DNA of 11,382 bases from Verrucomicrobiota bacterium (GTDB lineage: Bacteria; Verrucomicrobiota; Verrucomicrobiia; Limisphaerales; DSYF01), in the NCBI GenBank assembly GCA_025457725.1, contig JALOTU010000031.1:1-11382 (forward strand), in the 5' to 3' direction. Made by a program: the position numbers and the translations under genes. Below the pieces are notes generated by a model that saw only the letters and a program-made list of their open reading frames with translations, was not told the DNA's origin and ran no database searches. Below are positions 1 to 5,517 of the stretch, one piece after another. Every line of letters begins with the position of its first letter. The first letter of the stretch is position 1.

Positions 1-109
1 TCAGTCGCTTCAAAGCTGTGCACTGTTCGCGCAGCCACCCGGAGACAAGAAACCCGGGAACGGCCAACTTTTTACTTGTTGACCCGGCGCCCTAATGGGT
101 GACCCCTAT

Positions 110-319
110 TTAGCAGACATCGTTGAGGCCGACGGCGTGCGTAAACCGGGCGAAGAGCAGACTGACCACGTGACTCCACGGTTTGAACGAGCGGGATTTT
201 TCCTCCACATTGGTGTCGCGGGCCAGTTGGCCTACCAGGTGGGTGGAAATGAGATTGCAGAGTTGGCGGAAGATGGAGAACGTGGGGCGGGTTGGCGTGG
301 AACGGGTTTGTTTTTTCAT
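110..319 (-). pseudogene. N-terminal relic of an IS4-family (DUF4372-type) transposase
   Basis: Read on the minus strand from an ATG at 319, the 69-residue frame contains FSIFRQLCNLI, then SFKPWSHVVSLLFA and THAVGLNDVC, before a TAA stop at 110-112. This pattern (a start of the type 'FRQLxNLIPxHLV', then 'FxPWSHxVxLLxAxLTHxxGLNDVC') matches what I recall of the N-terminal DUF4372 domain of IS4-family transposases that are abundant in Verrucomicrobia. Intact members run to several hundred residues and carry a DDE catalytic core. Nothing recognisable as that core follows at 1-109, so the copy is truncated and non-functional. The same frame is open to a TTG at 355 but the ATG at 319 looks like the ancestral start. 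The assignment rests on remembered family similarity, not on a search. Confidence 0.7.
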
Positions 320-320
320 C

Positions 321-336
321 CCTGCCTTGTGGCAGG
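321..336 (-). repeat. Perfect hairpin at the start codon of the transposase relic
   Basis: The arms CCTGCC and GGCAGG form a perfect 6-bp stem around a four-base loop (TTGT on the plus strand, ACAA on the minus). A second, bulged layer GTTTT/AAAAC can extend it. On the minus strand the hairpin ends one base before the ATG at 319 and covers the place where a ribosome binding site would sit. Some insertion sequences use such hairpins to limit transposase translation from read-through transcripts; applying that here is inference. Confidence 0.5.
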
Positions 337-561
337 AAAACACCACCCACGCCAACTCATCTTTTCATCCCGCCGTGGGATGGCTGTGGTCGGGCTTGTG
401 GATTCGCTCGCGGCGTTTAAGGTGGGACTGGCTCGCGGCACACCGCTGGAGGAACCGATGCCACAGGTCAACCATCCGAACGCACGCGGGCATGAGTGGG
501 TGGGATGCGAACTGGTCCGGTGGTTTCAAAACAAATCCCAACCGTAGTTGCGTTGGTTACA
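337..561. other. Non-coding stretch between the transposase relic and the isomerase gene
   Basis: No frame here on either strand gives a recognisable protein. The longer open frames lack any motif and overlap the relic or the isomerase out of frame. It may include the left-over 5' end of the insertion sequence, but I could not identify a terminal inverted repeat. No convincing promoter or Shine-Dalgarno sequence for the downstream isomerase was found. Positions 1-109, on the other side of the relic, are likewise unassigned. Confidence 0.4.
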
Positions 562-2016
562 ATGAAGCGATCCATGAAAATGAAACGAAACCTCCGCGTC
601 GGTCTCTTCGGCATCGGGCTGGATACCTACTGGCCCCAGTTCAAACGACTCAAACCGCGCTTGCAGAGGTATGTCCGCGTGGTGCAGGGAAAGCTCTCTC
701 GCCCCGGCGTCGAAGTCGTGAACCTTGGCCTGATTGACAATCCGGTGAAGGCGCTGGAGGCGGGACATCAATTTCGCGCGGCGGACGTGGATTTGATTTT
801 CCTGCACGTCACGACCTACGCGCTCTCGTCCACCGTGTTGCCTGTGGTGCAGCGGGCCAAAGTTCCGGTGATCATTTTGAACCTTTCACCGGAGGTGGCG
901 ATTGATTACGCGAAGTTCAATCAAATGACCAATCGGACCGCGATGACGGGCGAATGGCTGGCGCATTGCGCGGCGTGTCCAGTGCCGGAGATCGCCAACG
1001 TCTTCAGCCGTGCGGGGATTGCGTTTCATCAGGTCACCGGGATGCTGCACGATGACCCAGTTTGCTGGAAGGAAGTGGAGGCCTGGATGGAAGCCGCGCG
1101 CGTGGCGCACACGATGTTTCACAACCGGCTTGGGCTGATGGGGCACTACTACGGCGGGATGCTGGACATCGCCTCCGACACCACGATGCAATGCGCCACC
1201 TTCGGTGGGCACATCGAGATTGTGGAAGTGGACGAACTCGCCGCGCTGCGTCGTGAAGTTTCGGCTAAGCAAATCAAGGATCGTGTCGCGCATTTCAAGA
1301 AGGTTTTCGACGTGCAACCGGACTGCTCGCAAGCCGAACTCGAACGCGCCGCGAAAACTTCCATTGCGCTCGACCGGCTGGTGAAGGAGCATGATCTCGG
1401 CTCGCTGGCGTATTTTTACAGCGGCACGGGCAACGCGGACAACGAAGACGCCATCAGCTCGATCATCCTCGGCAATTCGCTGCTGACCGCGCGCGGGATT
1501 CCTGTGGCCGGCGAATACGAGGTGAAGAACGCGCAGGCGATGAAGATCATGGATGCGTTCGGCGCGGGCGGTTCTTTTACGGAATACTACGCGATGGACT
1601 TCAAGGACGACGTGGTGCTCATGGGCCACGACGGGCCGGGGCATATTGCGATTGCGGAAGGAAAAACCAAGGTGCGCCCACTCGAGGTCTATCACGGCAA
1701 AGTCGGTCGCGGCCTTTCCGTGGAAATGAGTGTGAAGCACGGGCCGGTCACCTGCTTGTCGGTTGTAGAGACGAAGGAGGGAAGGTTGAAGCTGCTCTCG
1801 GCGGAAGGCGAGTCCGTGCCCGGGCCGGTGCTGGAGATCGGCAACACGAATTCGCGCTACAAGTTTTCAGTTGGCGCGCGGCAATTCGTGAATGACTGGA
1901 ACGCCCATGGCCCGGCGCATCACTGCGCCGTCGGCGTAGGACACATCGCGGACAAGATTGAGAAACTGGGAAGATTGCTCGGCATCGAGGTTTGCAGGGT
2001 GGGAGGATCAAAATGA
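562..2016 (+). CDS. AraA-like sugar isomerase (L-arabinose/L-fucose isomerase superfamily)
   Basis: A 484-residue protein, close to the usual 480-500 of L-arabinose isomerases, which interconvert an aldose and a ketose using a divalent metal. Motifs fit the AraA active site: GEYEVKNAQA (E318/E320), FTEYYAMDF (E341), MGHDGPGH (H356) and AHHCAVGVGH (H453/H454). The E341-H356 and H356-H454 spacings (15 and 98) are close to the corresponding 17 and 100 that I recall for E. coli AraA. The N-terminal half (about 10-200) has the Rossmann-like layout of this fold, with LRVGLFGIGLDTYW near the start. The ATG at 562 is followed by in-frame ATGs at 574 and 580, and no Shine-Dalgarno sequence separates them, so the true start is uncertain by a few residues. 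There is no ribulokinase, epimerase or sugar transporter beside it, so the substrate is unknown. It could act on arabinose, fucose or another aldose. Confidence 0.8.
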   Translation: MKRSMKMKRNLRVGLFGIGLDTYWPQFKRLKPRLQRYVRVVQGKLSRPGVEVVNLGLIDNPVKALEAGHQFRAADVDLIFLHVTTYALSSTVLPVVQRAKVPVIILNLSPEVAIDYAKFNQMTNRTAMTGEWLAHCAACPVPEIANVFSRAGIAFHQVTGMLHDDPVCWKEVEAWMEAARVAHTMFHNRLGLMGHYYGGMLDIASDTTMQCATFGGHIEIVEVDELAALRREVSAKQIKDRVAHFKKVFDVQPDCSQAELERAAKTSIALDRLVKEHDLGSLAYFYSGTGNADNEDAISSIILGNSLLTARGIPVAGEYEVKNAQAMKIMDAFGAGGSFTEYYAMDFKDDVVLMGHDGPGHIAIAEGKTKVRPLEVYHGKVGRGLSVEMSVKHGPVTCLSVVETKEGRLKLLSAEGESVPGPVLEIGNTNSRYKFSVGARQFVNDWNAHGPAHHCAVGVGHIADKIEKLGRLLGIEVCRVGGSK

Positions 2017-2091
2017 AACCAACCCGCAAATTCTGTTAACCTGTTGCTCTGTTGAAATCATTCGAAATTCAATCGGTTTGGCTAACGCCGG

Positions 2092-2102
2092 AGGGTGCAA
2101 GC
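2092..2102. repeat. 11-bp direct repeat, copy 1
   Basis: AGGGTGCAAGC occurs here and again, identical and in the same orientation, at 2404-2414. This copy also forms part of a small palindrome, GTGCA/TGCAC with an AGCC loop, at 2095-2108. Confidence 0.45.
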
Positions 2103-2175
2103 CTGCACTTTGAACGCGGCTTCCGCCAGCAGTTGACTGGGTTTGCGTGAGGTCAGCGTTGATTCTCGTCGTCCG

Positions 2176-2191
2176 TTTCAGCCCGCTGAAA
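2176..2191. repeat. Perfect 6-bp hairpin in the intergenic region
   Basis: Arms TTTCAG and CTGAAA surround the loop CCCG. It has no T-tract placed to make it a terminator. I recall similar 'TTCAGCGGGCTGAA' palindromes scattered in verrucomicrobial intergenic DNA, but have not checked this. Confidence 0.5.
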
Positions 2192-2280
2192 ACAACTCCA
2201 CCGCCCAGCGTGATCCGTAACCTTTCCGTTCCAGATAACTTTCTCTCATCCGGCTCCGCCAAAACTCGAACCGCGTCTCG

Positions 2281-2300
2281 CCGGCCCGTTGTCGGGCCGG
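2281..2300. repeat. Strong GC-rich hairpin (8-bp perfect stem, TTGT loop)
   Basis: Arms CCGGCCCG and CGGGCCGG pair perfectly around TTGT. The plus strand continues with TTTGG, too weak a T-run for a convincing intrinsic terminator. It lies 264 bases after the isomerase stop and 306 bases beyond the rsmI stop. A dispersed palindromic repeat is more likely than a terminator. The loop matches that of the hairpin at 321-336. Confidence 0.55.
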
Positions 2301-2403
2301 TTTGGTCATGATGCTTGCCGCCCCGCCGCATCGCTGCCTGGGTGACCCGCCCGCGGGTTGGCCCTGGTACCGCCCCTGCACCAGAGCGATTGAATTCCAT
2401 GCA

Positions 2404-2414
2404 AGGGTGCAAGC
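2404..2414. repeat. 11-bp direct repeat, copy 2
   Basis: AGGGTGCAAGC is identical to the copy at 2092-2102, 312 bases away, and lies just outside the right arm of the inverted repeat pair. Confidence 0.45.
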
Positions 2415-2430
2415 GGAACAGGTCAAAAAC

Positions 2431-2449
2431 CGCAGATTACCCATCTGCG
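2431..2449. repeat. REP-like palindrome (7-bp perfect stem)
   Basis: Arms CGCAGAT and ATCTGCG surround the loop TACCC, followed on the plus strand by ATACAGCC. From memory, verrucomicrobial genomes carry many intergenic copies of a closely similar unit ('gctgtatcgcagat', short loop, 'atctgcg'), so this is probably one member of a dispersed family. Only one copy is visible in this window. Confidence 0.5.
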
Positions 2450-2606
2450 ATACAGCCGCCTGCCCGTCGGCGCTCCGGTTCCGGGGTTCAAAGCGCGCAA
2501 TTCCACCTGCCCGTTTTCGTCCCCATTTTCGTATGTTCGCGCGTTTCGTGGTTACCCCAATCCGTTCCGGTCTTTCCCCCTCACCGGTTTTGTGCTCCAA
2601 AAGCGT

Positions 2607-3320
2607 TCAAGAGGTCGCGCCGGCGGGTTTCCCGTCGACCAGCACGACGAACTCGCCCTTGAGGGACCGCTGCTCCACCAGGCCCAGCAGTTCCCCGGGT
2701 GTGCCCCGCAGGAATTCCTCGAACTTCTTGGTCAGCTCACGCGCGAGCACCACGCGGCGGTCCGGAAAGACCTCGTTCAGCAACACGAGCAGCTTTCCGA
2801 TCCGGTAGGGGGATTCGTAAAGCACCAGGGTGCCCGGGATGGTTTTTGCGGACTCAAGCTGCCTGAGGCGTTGCCCGGATTTATGGGGCAAAAACCCGAT
2901 GAAATGGAATTCGTCGGATGACAGTCCGCTGGCGGTGAGCGCCGCGATCAGTGCGCAGGCACCGGGAATGGCTTCCACGCGGAAGCCGTTGGCGACGGCC
3001 GCCTTGACCACGCGCTCCCCGGGATCACTGATGCCGGGAGTGCCGGCGTCCGTGACCAGTGCCACCCGCTCCCCCCTGCCCAACCGACCGAGGATTTCCT
3101 CGCTGCGTTTGGCTTCGTTGAACTGGAAGTAACTCAGGAGCGGCTTACGGATCTCGAAATGTTTGAGCAATTGGCCGGTGCGACGCGTGTCCTCCGCGGC
3201 CACCACATCGCACTCCTTCAGAACGCGGAGCGCGCGCAGGGTGATGTCCTCGAGGTTGCCGATGGGGGTGGCCACCAGGTAGAGCGTTCCAGGTGTCAGA
3301 GGCGGCAATGAGTGTTGCAC
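2607..3320 (-). CDS. rsmI: 16S rRNA (cytidine-1402-2'-O)-methyltransferase RsmI
   Basis: This enzyme transfers a methyl group from S-adenosylmethionine to the ribose of C1402 in the decoding centre of the small ribosomal subunit. The 237-residue protein has the tetrapyrrole-methylase-like fold: GTLYLVATPIGNLEDIT (11-27) at the start, AAEDTRRTGQLL (41-52), LVTDAGTPGISDPG (88-101), EAIPGACALIAALTASGL (116-133) and FIGFLP (140-145). These phrases are diagnostic for RsmI. Its length is nearer the catalytic domain alone than the roughly 286 residues of E. coli RsmI, so the C-terminal extension appears to be missing. The start is a GTG at 3318-3320, with no better upstream codon. It lies 57 bases downstream of pgsA on the same strand and is probably co-transcribed with it. 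Confidence 0.93.
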   Translation of the reverse strand: MQHSLPPLTPGTLYLVATPIGNLEDITLRALRVLKECDVVAAEDTRRTGQLLKHFEIRKPLLSYFQFNEAKRSEEILGRLGRGERVALVTDAGTPGISDPGERVVKAAVANGFRVEAIPGACALIAALTASGLSSDEFHFIGFLPHKSGQRLRQLESAKTIPGTLVLYESPYRIGKLLVLLNEVFPDRRVVLARELTKKFEEFLRGTPGELLGLVEQRSLKGEFVVLVDGKPAGATS

Positions 3321-3377
3321 GCGCGGAGTAAATCAGAGTCGCGCCCTGCCGTCGAATCCAGGCTGCATGGTCGCACC

Positions 3378-3962
3378 CTACTTGTCGGGGGGCGTTGCCG
3401 AACTGGTGGGATGCGCGCTGAGTTGTTGGATGCCGTCGAGGAGGTACCACACGCCGGAGACCCCGGTGCAGAGGGCGGCCGCGGCGGCGACCCAATCAAA
3501 TCCGTCCGCGGGCAGCTTCAGCAGGATCCAGAGCACGGCGGCCATTTGCAGGACCGTGGCGACCTTGCCGATCCACCGGGGCCGGATCACGGGCTTGCCC
3601 ATGGTCACATAGACCACGACCAATCCGACCAGCAGGAGCACGTCCCGACCGATGACCGTGCCGGTGAACCAGAGGGGCAGTTGGGTCAGCCAGGGGGTGT
3701 TGTCCAGACTCAGCAGCACCACGCCGGAGACCAGCAGGAGCTTGTCCGCCAGCGGATCCAGCAGCGCTCCCAGCTCGCTGCGCTGATTGTAACGACGCGC
3801 AATGTATCCATCCACACCGTCGCAGACGGAGGCGAAGAGGAAAGTGGCCAACGCCAGCCAGCGATGCAGTTCCTCCCCGGCGCGAACGTAATACAGCACC
3901 TCCACCACGAAGAAGGGGATCAGCAGAATGCGGAAGATGGTGACCTTGTTCGCGGTGGTCAT
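3378..3962 (-). CDS. pgsA: CDP-diacylglycerol--glycerol-3-phosphate 3-phosphatidyltransferase
   Basis: It makes phosphatidylglycerophosphate, the precursor of phosphatidylglycerol and cardiolipin, in the cytoplasmic membrane. The CDP-alcohol phosphatidyltransferase signature is complete: D48-G49, D51-G52, A55-R56, G65, D69 and D73 in CDGVDGYIARRYNQRSELG followed by ALLDPLADKLL. The four aspartates bind metal and substrate in this family. The 194-residue length is typical, with several hydrophobic membrane segments: about 9-26, 35-47, 75-86, 102-120, 133-147 and 157-172. The N-terminal phrase NKVTIFRILLIPFFV is characteristic of PgsA rather than of phosphatidylserine synthase. The start is an ATG at 3960-3962. 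The gene is divergent from purE, 98 bases away, and leads rsmI. Confidence 0.9.
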   Translation of the reverse strand: MTTANKVTIFRILLIPFFVVEVLYYVRAGEELHRWLALATFLFASVCDGVDGYIARRYNQRSELGALLDPLADKLLLVSGVVLLSLDNTPWLTQLPLWFTGTVIGRDVLLLVGLVVVYVTMGKPVIRPRWIGKVATVLQMAAVLWILLKLPADGFDWVAAAAALCTGVSGVWYLLDGIQQLSAHPTSSATPPDK

Positions 3963-4015
3963 GGCGCGGGCATCATCATGGGTATCCGGATGGTTTCGTC
4001 AATCCCGTGCCGATT

Positions 4016-4021
4016 TATATT
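4016..4021 (+). promoter_or_regulatory. Candidate -10 element for purE
   Basis: TATATT lies in the 98-base gap between divergent pgsA and purE, placed so that transcription would start about 30 bases before the purE ATG. The upstream -35 match (around 3993-3999, GGTTTCG) is poor, so this is only a candidate. No similar element was found facing pgsA. Confidence 0.25.
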
Positions 4022-4060
4022 TCGCCTCCGAGCCCAAACCGCTATATCCCTGCCCGCGAA

Positions 4061-4567
4061 ATGAAGAAGCGCAAAACCCAAAGCCCATTGGTCGGAATTT
4101 TGATGGGCAGCGATTCGGACTGGCCCGTGATGAAGAAGGCGGCGGACGCCTGCGCCGAGTTCGGCGTGGCCACCGAAGCCAGGGTGATTTCAGCCCACCG
4201 CGATCCCCACGGCCTGGAGGAATACGCCTCGTCCGCCTACAAACGCGGCCTGCGGGTGATCATTGCCGGGGCGGGAGGGGCGGCCCATCTGCCGGGGGTG
4301 ACGGCGGCGTTCACCACGCTGCCCATCATCGGCGTGCCCATCGAAAGCAAATCGCTCAAGGGCCTGGACTCGTTGCTTTCCATCGTCCAGATGCCGCCCG
4401 GGGTGCCCGTCGCCACCGTCACGATTGATGGCGGTCGGAATGCCGGATTGCTGGCCCTGCAGATTCTCGGCGCGGGCGACGCCGCCTTCCAGAGCAAGCT
4501 GCTGGCGTTCAAGCAGCGACTGACCCAGGAGTCGCGCGCCAAGAACAAGACCCTGCGACAAGCCTGA
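4061..4567 (+). CDS. purE: 5-(carboxyamino)imidazole ribonucleotide mutase (class I PurE)
   Basis: PurE converts N5-CAIR to CAIR in de novo purine synthesis in the cytoplasm. The 168-residue protein shows GSDSDWPVM (16-24), SAHRDP (44-49) with the catalytic-type His46, AGAGGAAHLPGVTAA (69-83), the IIGVPIES phrase and LDSLLSIVQMPPGVPVAT (102-119). The Arg after His46 marks class I; class II enzymes have Lys. Two details differ from the usual class I sequence: the motif is normally AHRTP, here AHRDP, and TIDGGRNAGLL stands where AIGxAGAxNAALL is common. An upstream in-frame ATG at 4007 would add 18 residues with no family match, so the ATG at 4061 was chosen. No clear Shine-Dalgarno sequence precedes it. 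purK is not adjacent. Confidence 0.92.
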   Translation: MKKRKTQSPLVGILMGSDSDWPVMKKAADACAEFGVATEARVISAHRDPHGLEEYASSAYKRGLRVIIAGAGGAAHLPGVTAAFTTLPIIGVPIESKSLKGLDSLLSIVQMPPGVPVATVTIDGGRNAGLLALQILGAGDAAFQSKLLAFKQRLTQESRAKNKTLRQA

Positions 4568-4579
4568 CTGGGCGGAGGG

Positions 4580-4592
4580 CCGGGTTGCCCGG
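4580..4592. terminator. Candidate shared terminator hairpin between convergent purE and epimerase genes
   Basis: Arms CCGGG and CCCGG surround the loop TTG in the 26-base gap between the two convergent stop codons; two G-U pairs can lengthen the stem. Position favours a bidirectional terminator, but neither strand has a real T-run after the stem. Confidence 0.35.
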
Positions 4593-4593
4593 T

Positions 4594-5517
4594 TCAAGCG
4601 GAGATCCGCTGTTGGAAGAAGCGGATGGTCTGCTCCAGCCCGGCTGACAAATCCCCCGCAGGCTGGAATCCGGCGTTCAGGAGCTTCTCAATCGAAGCGA
4701 GCGAGTGTTTCACGTCGCCCGCCCGTGCCGGACCATGCCTGAGTTCTGAACGTGATCCGGTCAGGCGGCAAATCGTGACGGCCAGTTCCTTGATGGACAT
4801 GCGTCGGCCGTAGGCCACGTTGAAGACTCCCGTGCAGGATGATTGAGTGGCGAAGAAGGCGTTCGCCGCCGCGATATCCTTCACATAGATAAAATCCCGC
4901 GTCTGCTCGCCGTCCCCGTGAATGATGATCGGCTCGTGCTTCAGGGCGCGCTCGATGAAGATCGGCACCGCGGCGGCATACTGGCTGCGGGGATCCTGGC
5001 GCGGGCCGAAGACATTGAAATAGCGCAGGCTCACGGTTTTCAGGCGTCCCTCGGCGGTGAACATCTGGCAGTAGTATTCGCCGTCCAGTTTGGTGATGGC
5101 ATAGGGGCTCTTCGGTTCCGGCGCCATGGATTCCAGTTTCGGTGTCACCGGGTTGTCACCGTAGATTGCCGCGGAAGTGCTGAGCACCAGCTTTTTGACC
5201 CCCGCACTCGCCGCCTCCTCCAACACCACCAGCGTCCCGGCGGCATTCATTGCATTGCATTCCACGGGTTTCTCCATGGATTCCGGCACACTGATCATCG
5301 CCGCCAGGTGAAAGACGTAATCCACGCCCTGCACCGCCCGCCGGACGCGCTCCCGATCAAGGATGGAGCCCTCCAAAAACTCGCACTGCAACCCGTTCAG
5401 GTTGTCCTTGAAGCCGGAGCGCAGGTTGTCCAGCACCCGCACCTCGGCCTTTCCCTGGAAGAAGTCCGCGATGTGGCTGCCGATGAAGCCGGCGCCGCCG
5501 GTGATCAATACTCTCAT
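4594..5517 (-). CDS. UDP-hexose/UDP-N-acetylhexosamine 4-epimerase (extended SDR family)
   Basis: This is an NAD-dependent nucleotide-sugar epimerase of 307 residues, interconverting gluco and galacto forms at C4. Seen in order are the NAD-binding TGGAGFIGSH (6-15), LDNLRSGFKDNL (29-40), FHLAAMISVPESM (69-81), the catalytic STS (113-115), SPYAITK with Y139 and K143, RYFNVFGPRQDPRSQYAAAVP (166-186) and GDGEQTRDFIYVKD (201-214). The pattern is closest to the WbpP/TviC-type UDP-GlcNAc 4-epimerases. GDVKHS (267-272) aligns with the WbpP segment where, from memory, a Ser replaces the Tyr of E. coli GalE and makes room for N-acetyl groups. The ATG at 5517 overlaps the kinase stop as ATGA; the 26 further upstream in-frame residues have no family match and lie inside the kinase gene. 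It is the last gene of the minus-strand block. Confidence 0.87.
   Translation of the reverse strand: MRVLITGGAGFIGSHIADFFQGKAEVRVLDNLRSGFKDNLNGLQCEFLEGSILDRERVRRAVQGVDYVFHLAAMISVPESMEKPVECNAMNAAGTLVVLEEAASAGVKKLVLSTSAAIYGDNPVTPKLESMAPEPKSPYAITKLDGEYYCQMFTAEGRLKTVSLRYFNVFGPRQDPRSQYAAAVPIFIERALKHEPIIIHGDGEQTRDFIYVKDIAAANAFFATQSSCTGVFNVAYGRRMSIKELAVTICRLTGSRSELRHGPARAGDVKHSLASIEKLLNAGFQPAGDLSAGLEQTIRFFQQRISA

Larger units (their letters stand above)
2066..2396. repeat. Possible MITE-like element bounded by 16-bp imperfect inverted repeats
   Basis: The left end AATTCAATCGGTTTGG (2066-2081) matches the reverse complement of the right end (2381-2396, giving AATTCAATCGCTCTGG) at 14 of 16 positions, including a perfect outer 10. 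The 331-base interior has no coding potential and includes two strong palindromes. No target-site duplication is visible at the borders, so this may be a chance pairing or an old, decayed element. Confidence 0.3.
2017..2606. other. Palindrome-rich intergenic region, about 590 bases
   Basis: The isomerase gene and rsmI converge on this stretch. Open frames exist on both strands, but their translations are low-complexity, rich in Arg, Pro and Ser, and show no domain. The region holds at least four perfect short palindromes, a 16-bp imperfect inverted repeat pair about 330 bases apart, and an 11-bp direct repeat, each listed separately. The look resembles intergenic repeat fields I recall from Verrucomicrobia genomes, where phrases such as 'tatcgcagat-loop-atctgcg' recur. 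I see no clear rho-independent terminator for either flanking gene. Confidence 0.55.

Noticed and set aside
95..547. Plus-strand open frame of 150 codons at the left edge
   Set aside because: It is antisense to the transposase relic, whose protein motifs are far more convincing.
886..1740. Long open frame (284 codons) on the minus strand opposite the isomerase gene
   Set aside because: Its translation is rich in His and Arg with no domain, as expected for the antisense of a GC-biased gene; the plus-strand frame carries clear isomerase motifs.
2008..2600. Two overlapping minus-strand open frames (134 and 140 codons) in the intergenic region
   Set aside because: They run through several palindromes, have skewed composition and no motif, and overlap each other in different frames; more likely repeat DNA than genes.
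2560..2606. Weak inverted repeats downstream of rsmI as a terminator
   Set aside because: Only five base-pair stems (CCGGT/ACCGG with a long loop, TTTTG/CAAAA) and no placed T-tract.
3332..3367. Possible 11-residue leader peptide between pgsA and rsmI
   Set aside because: An ATG-to-TGA frame this short occurs by chance, and no attenuator-like structure or ribosome site accompanies it.
4591..4600. GGTTCAAG resembling a tRNA T-arm
   Set aside because: No matching acceptor, D or anticodon arms can be built around it, and it overlaps the end of the epimerase gene.
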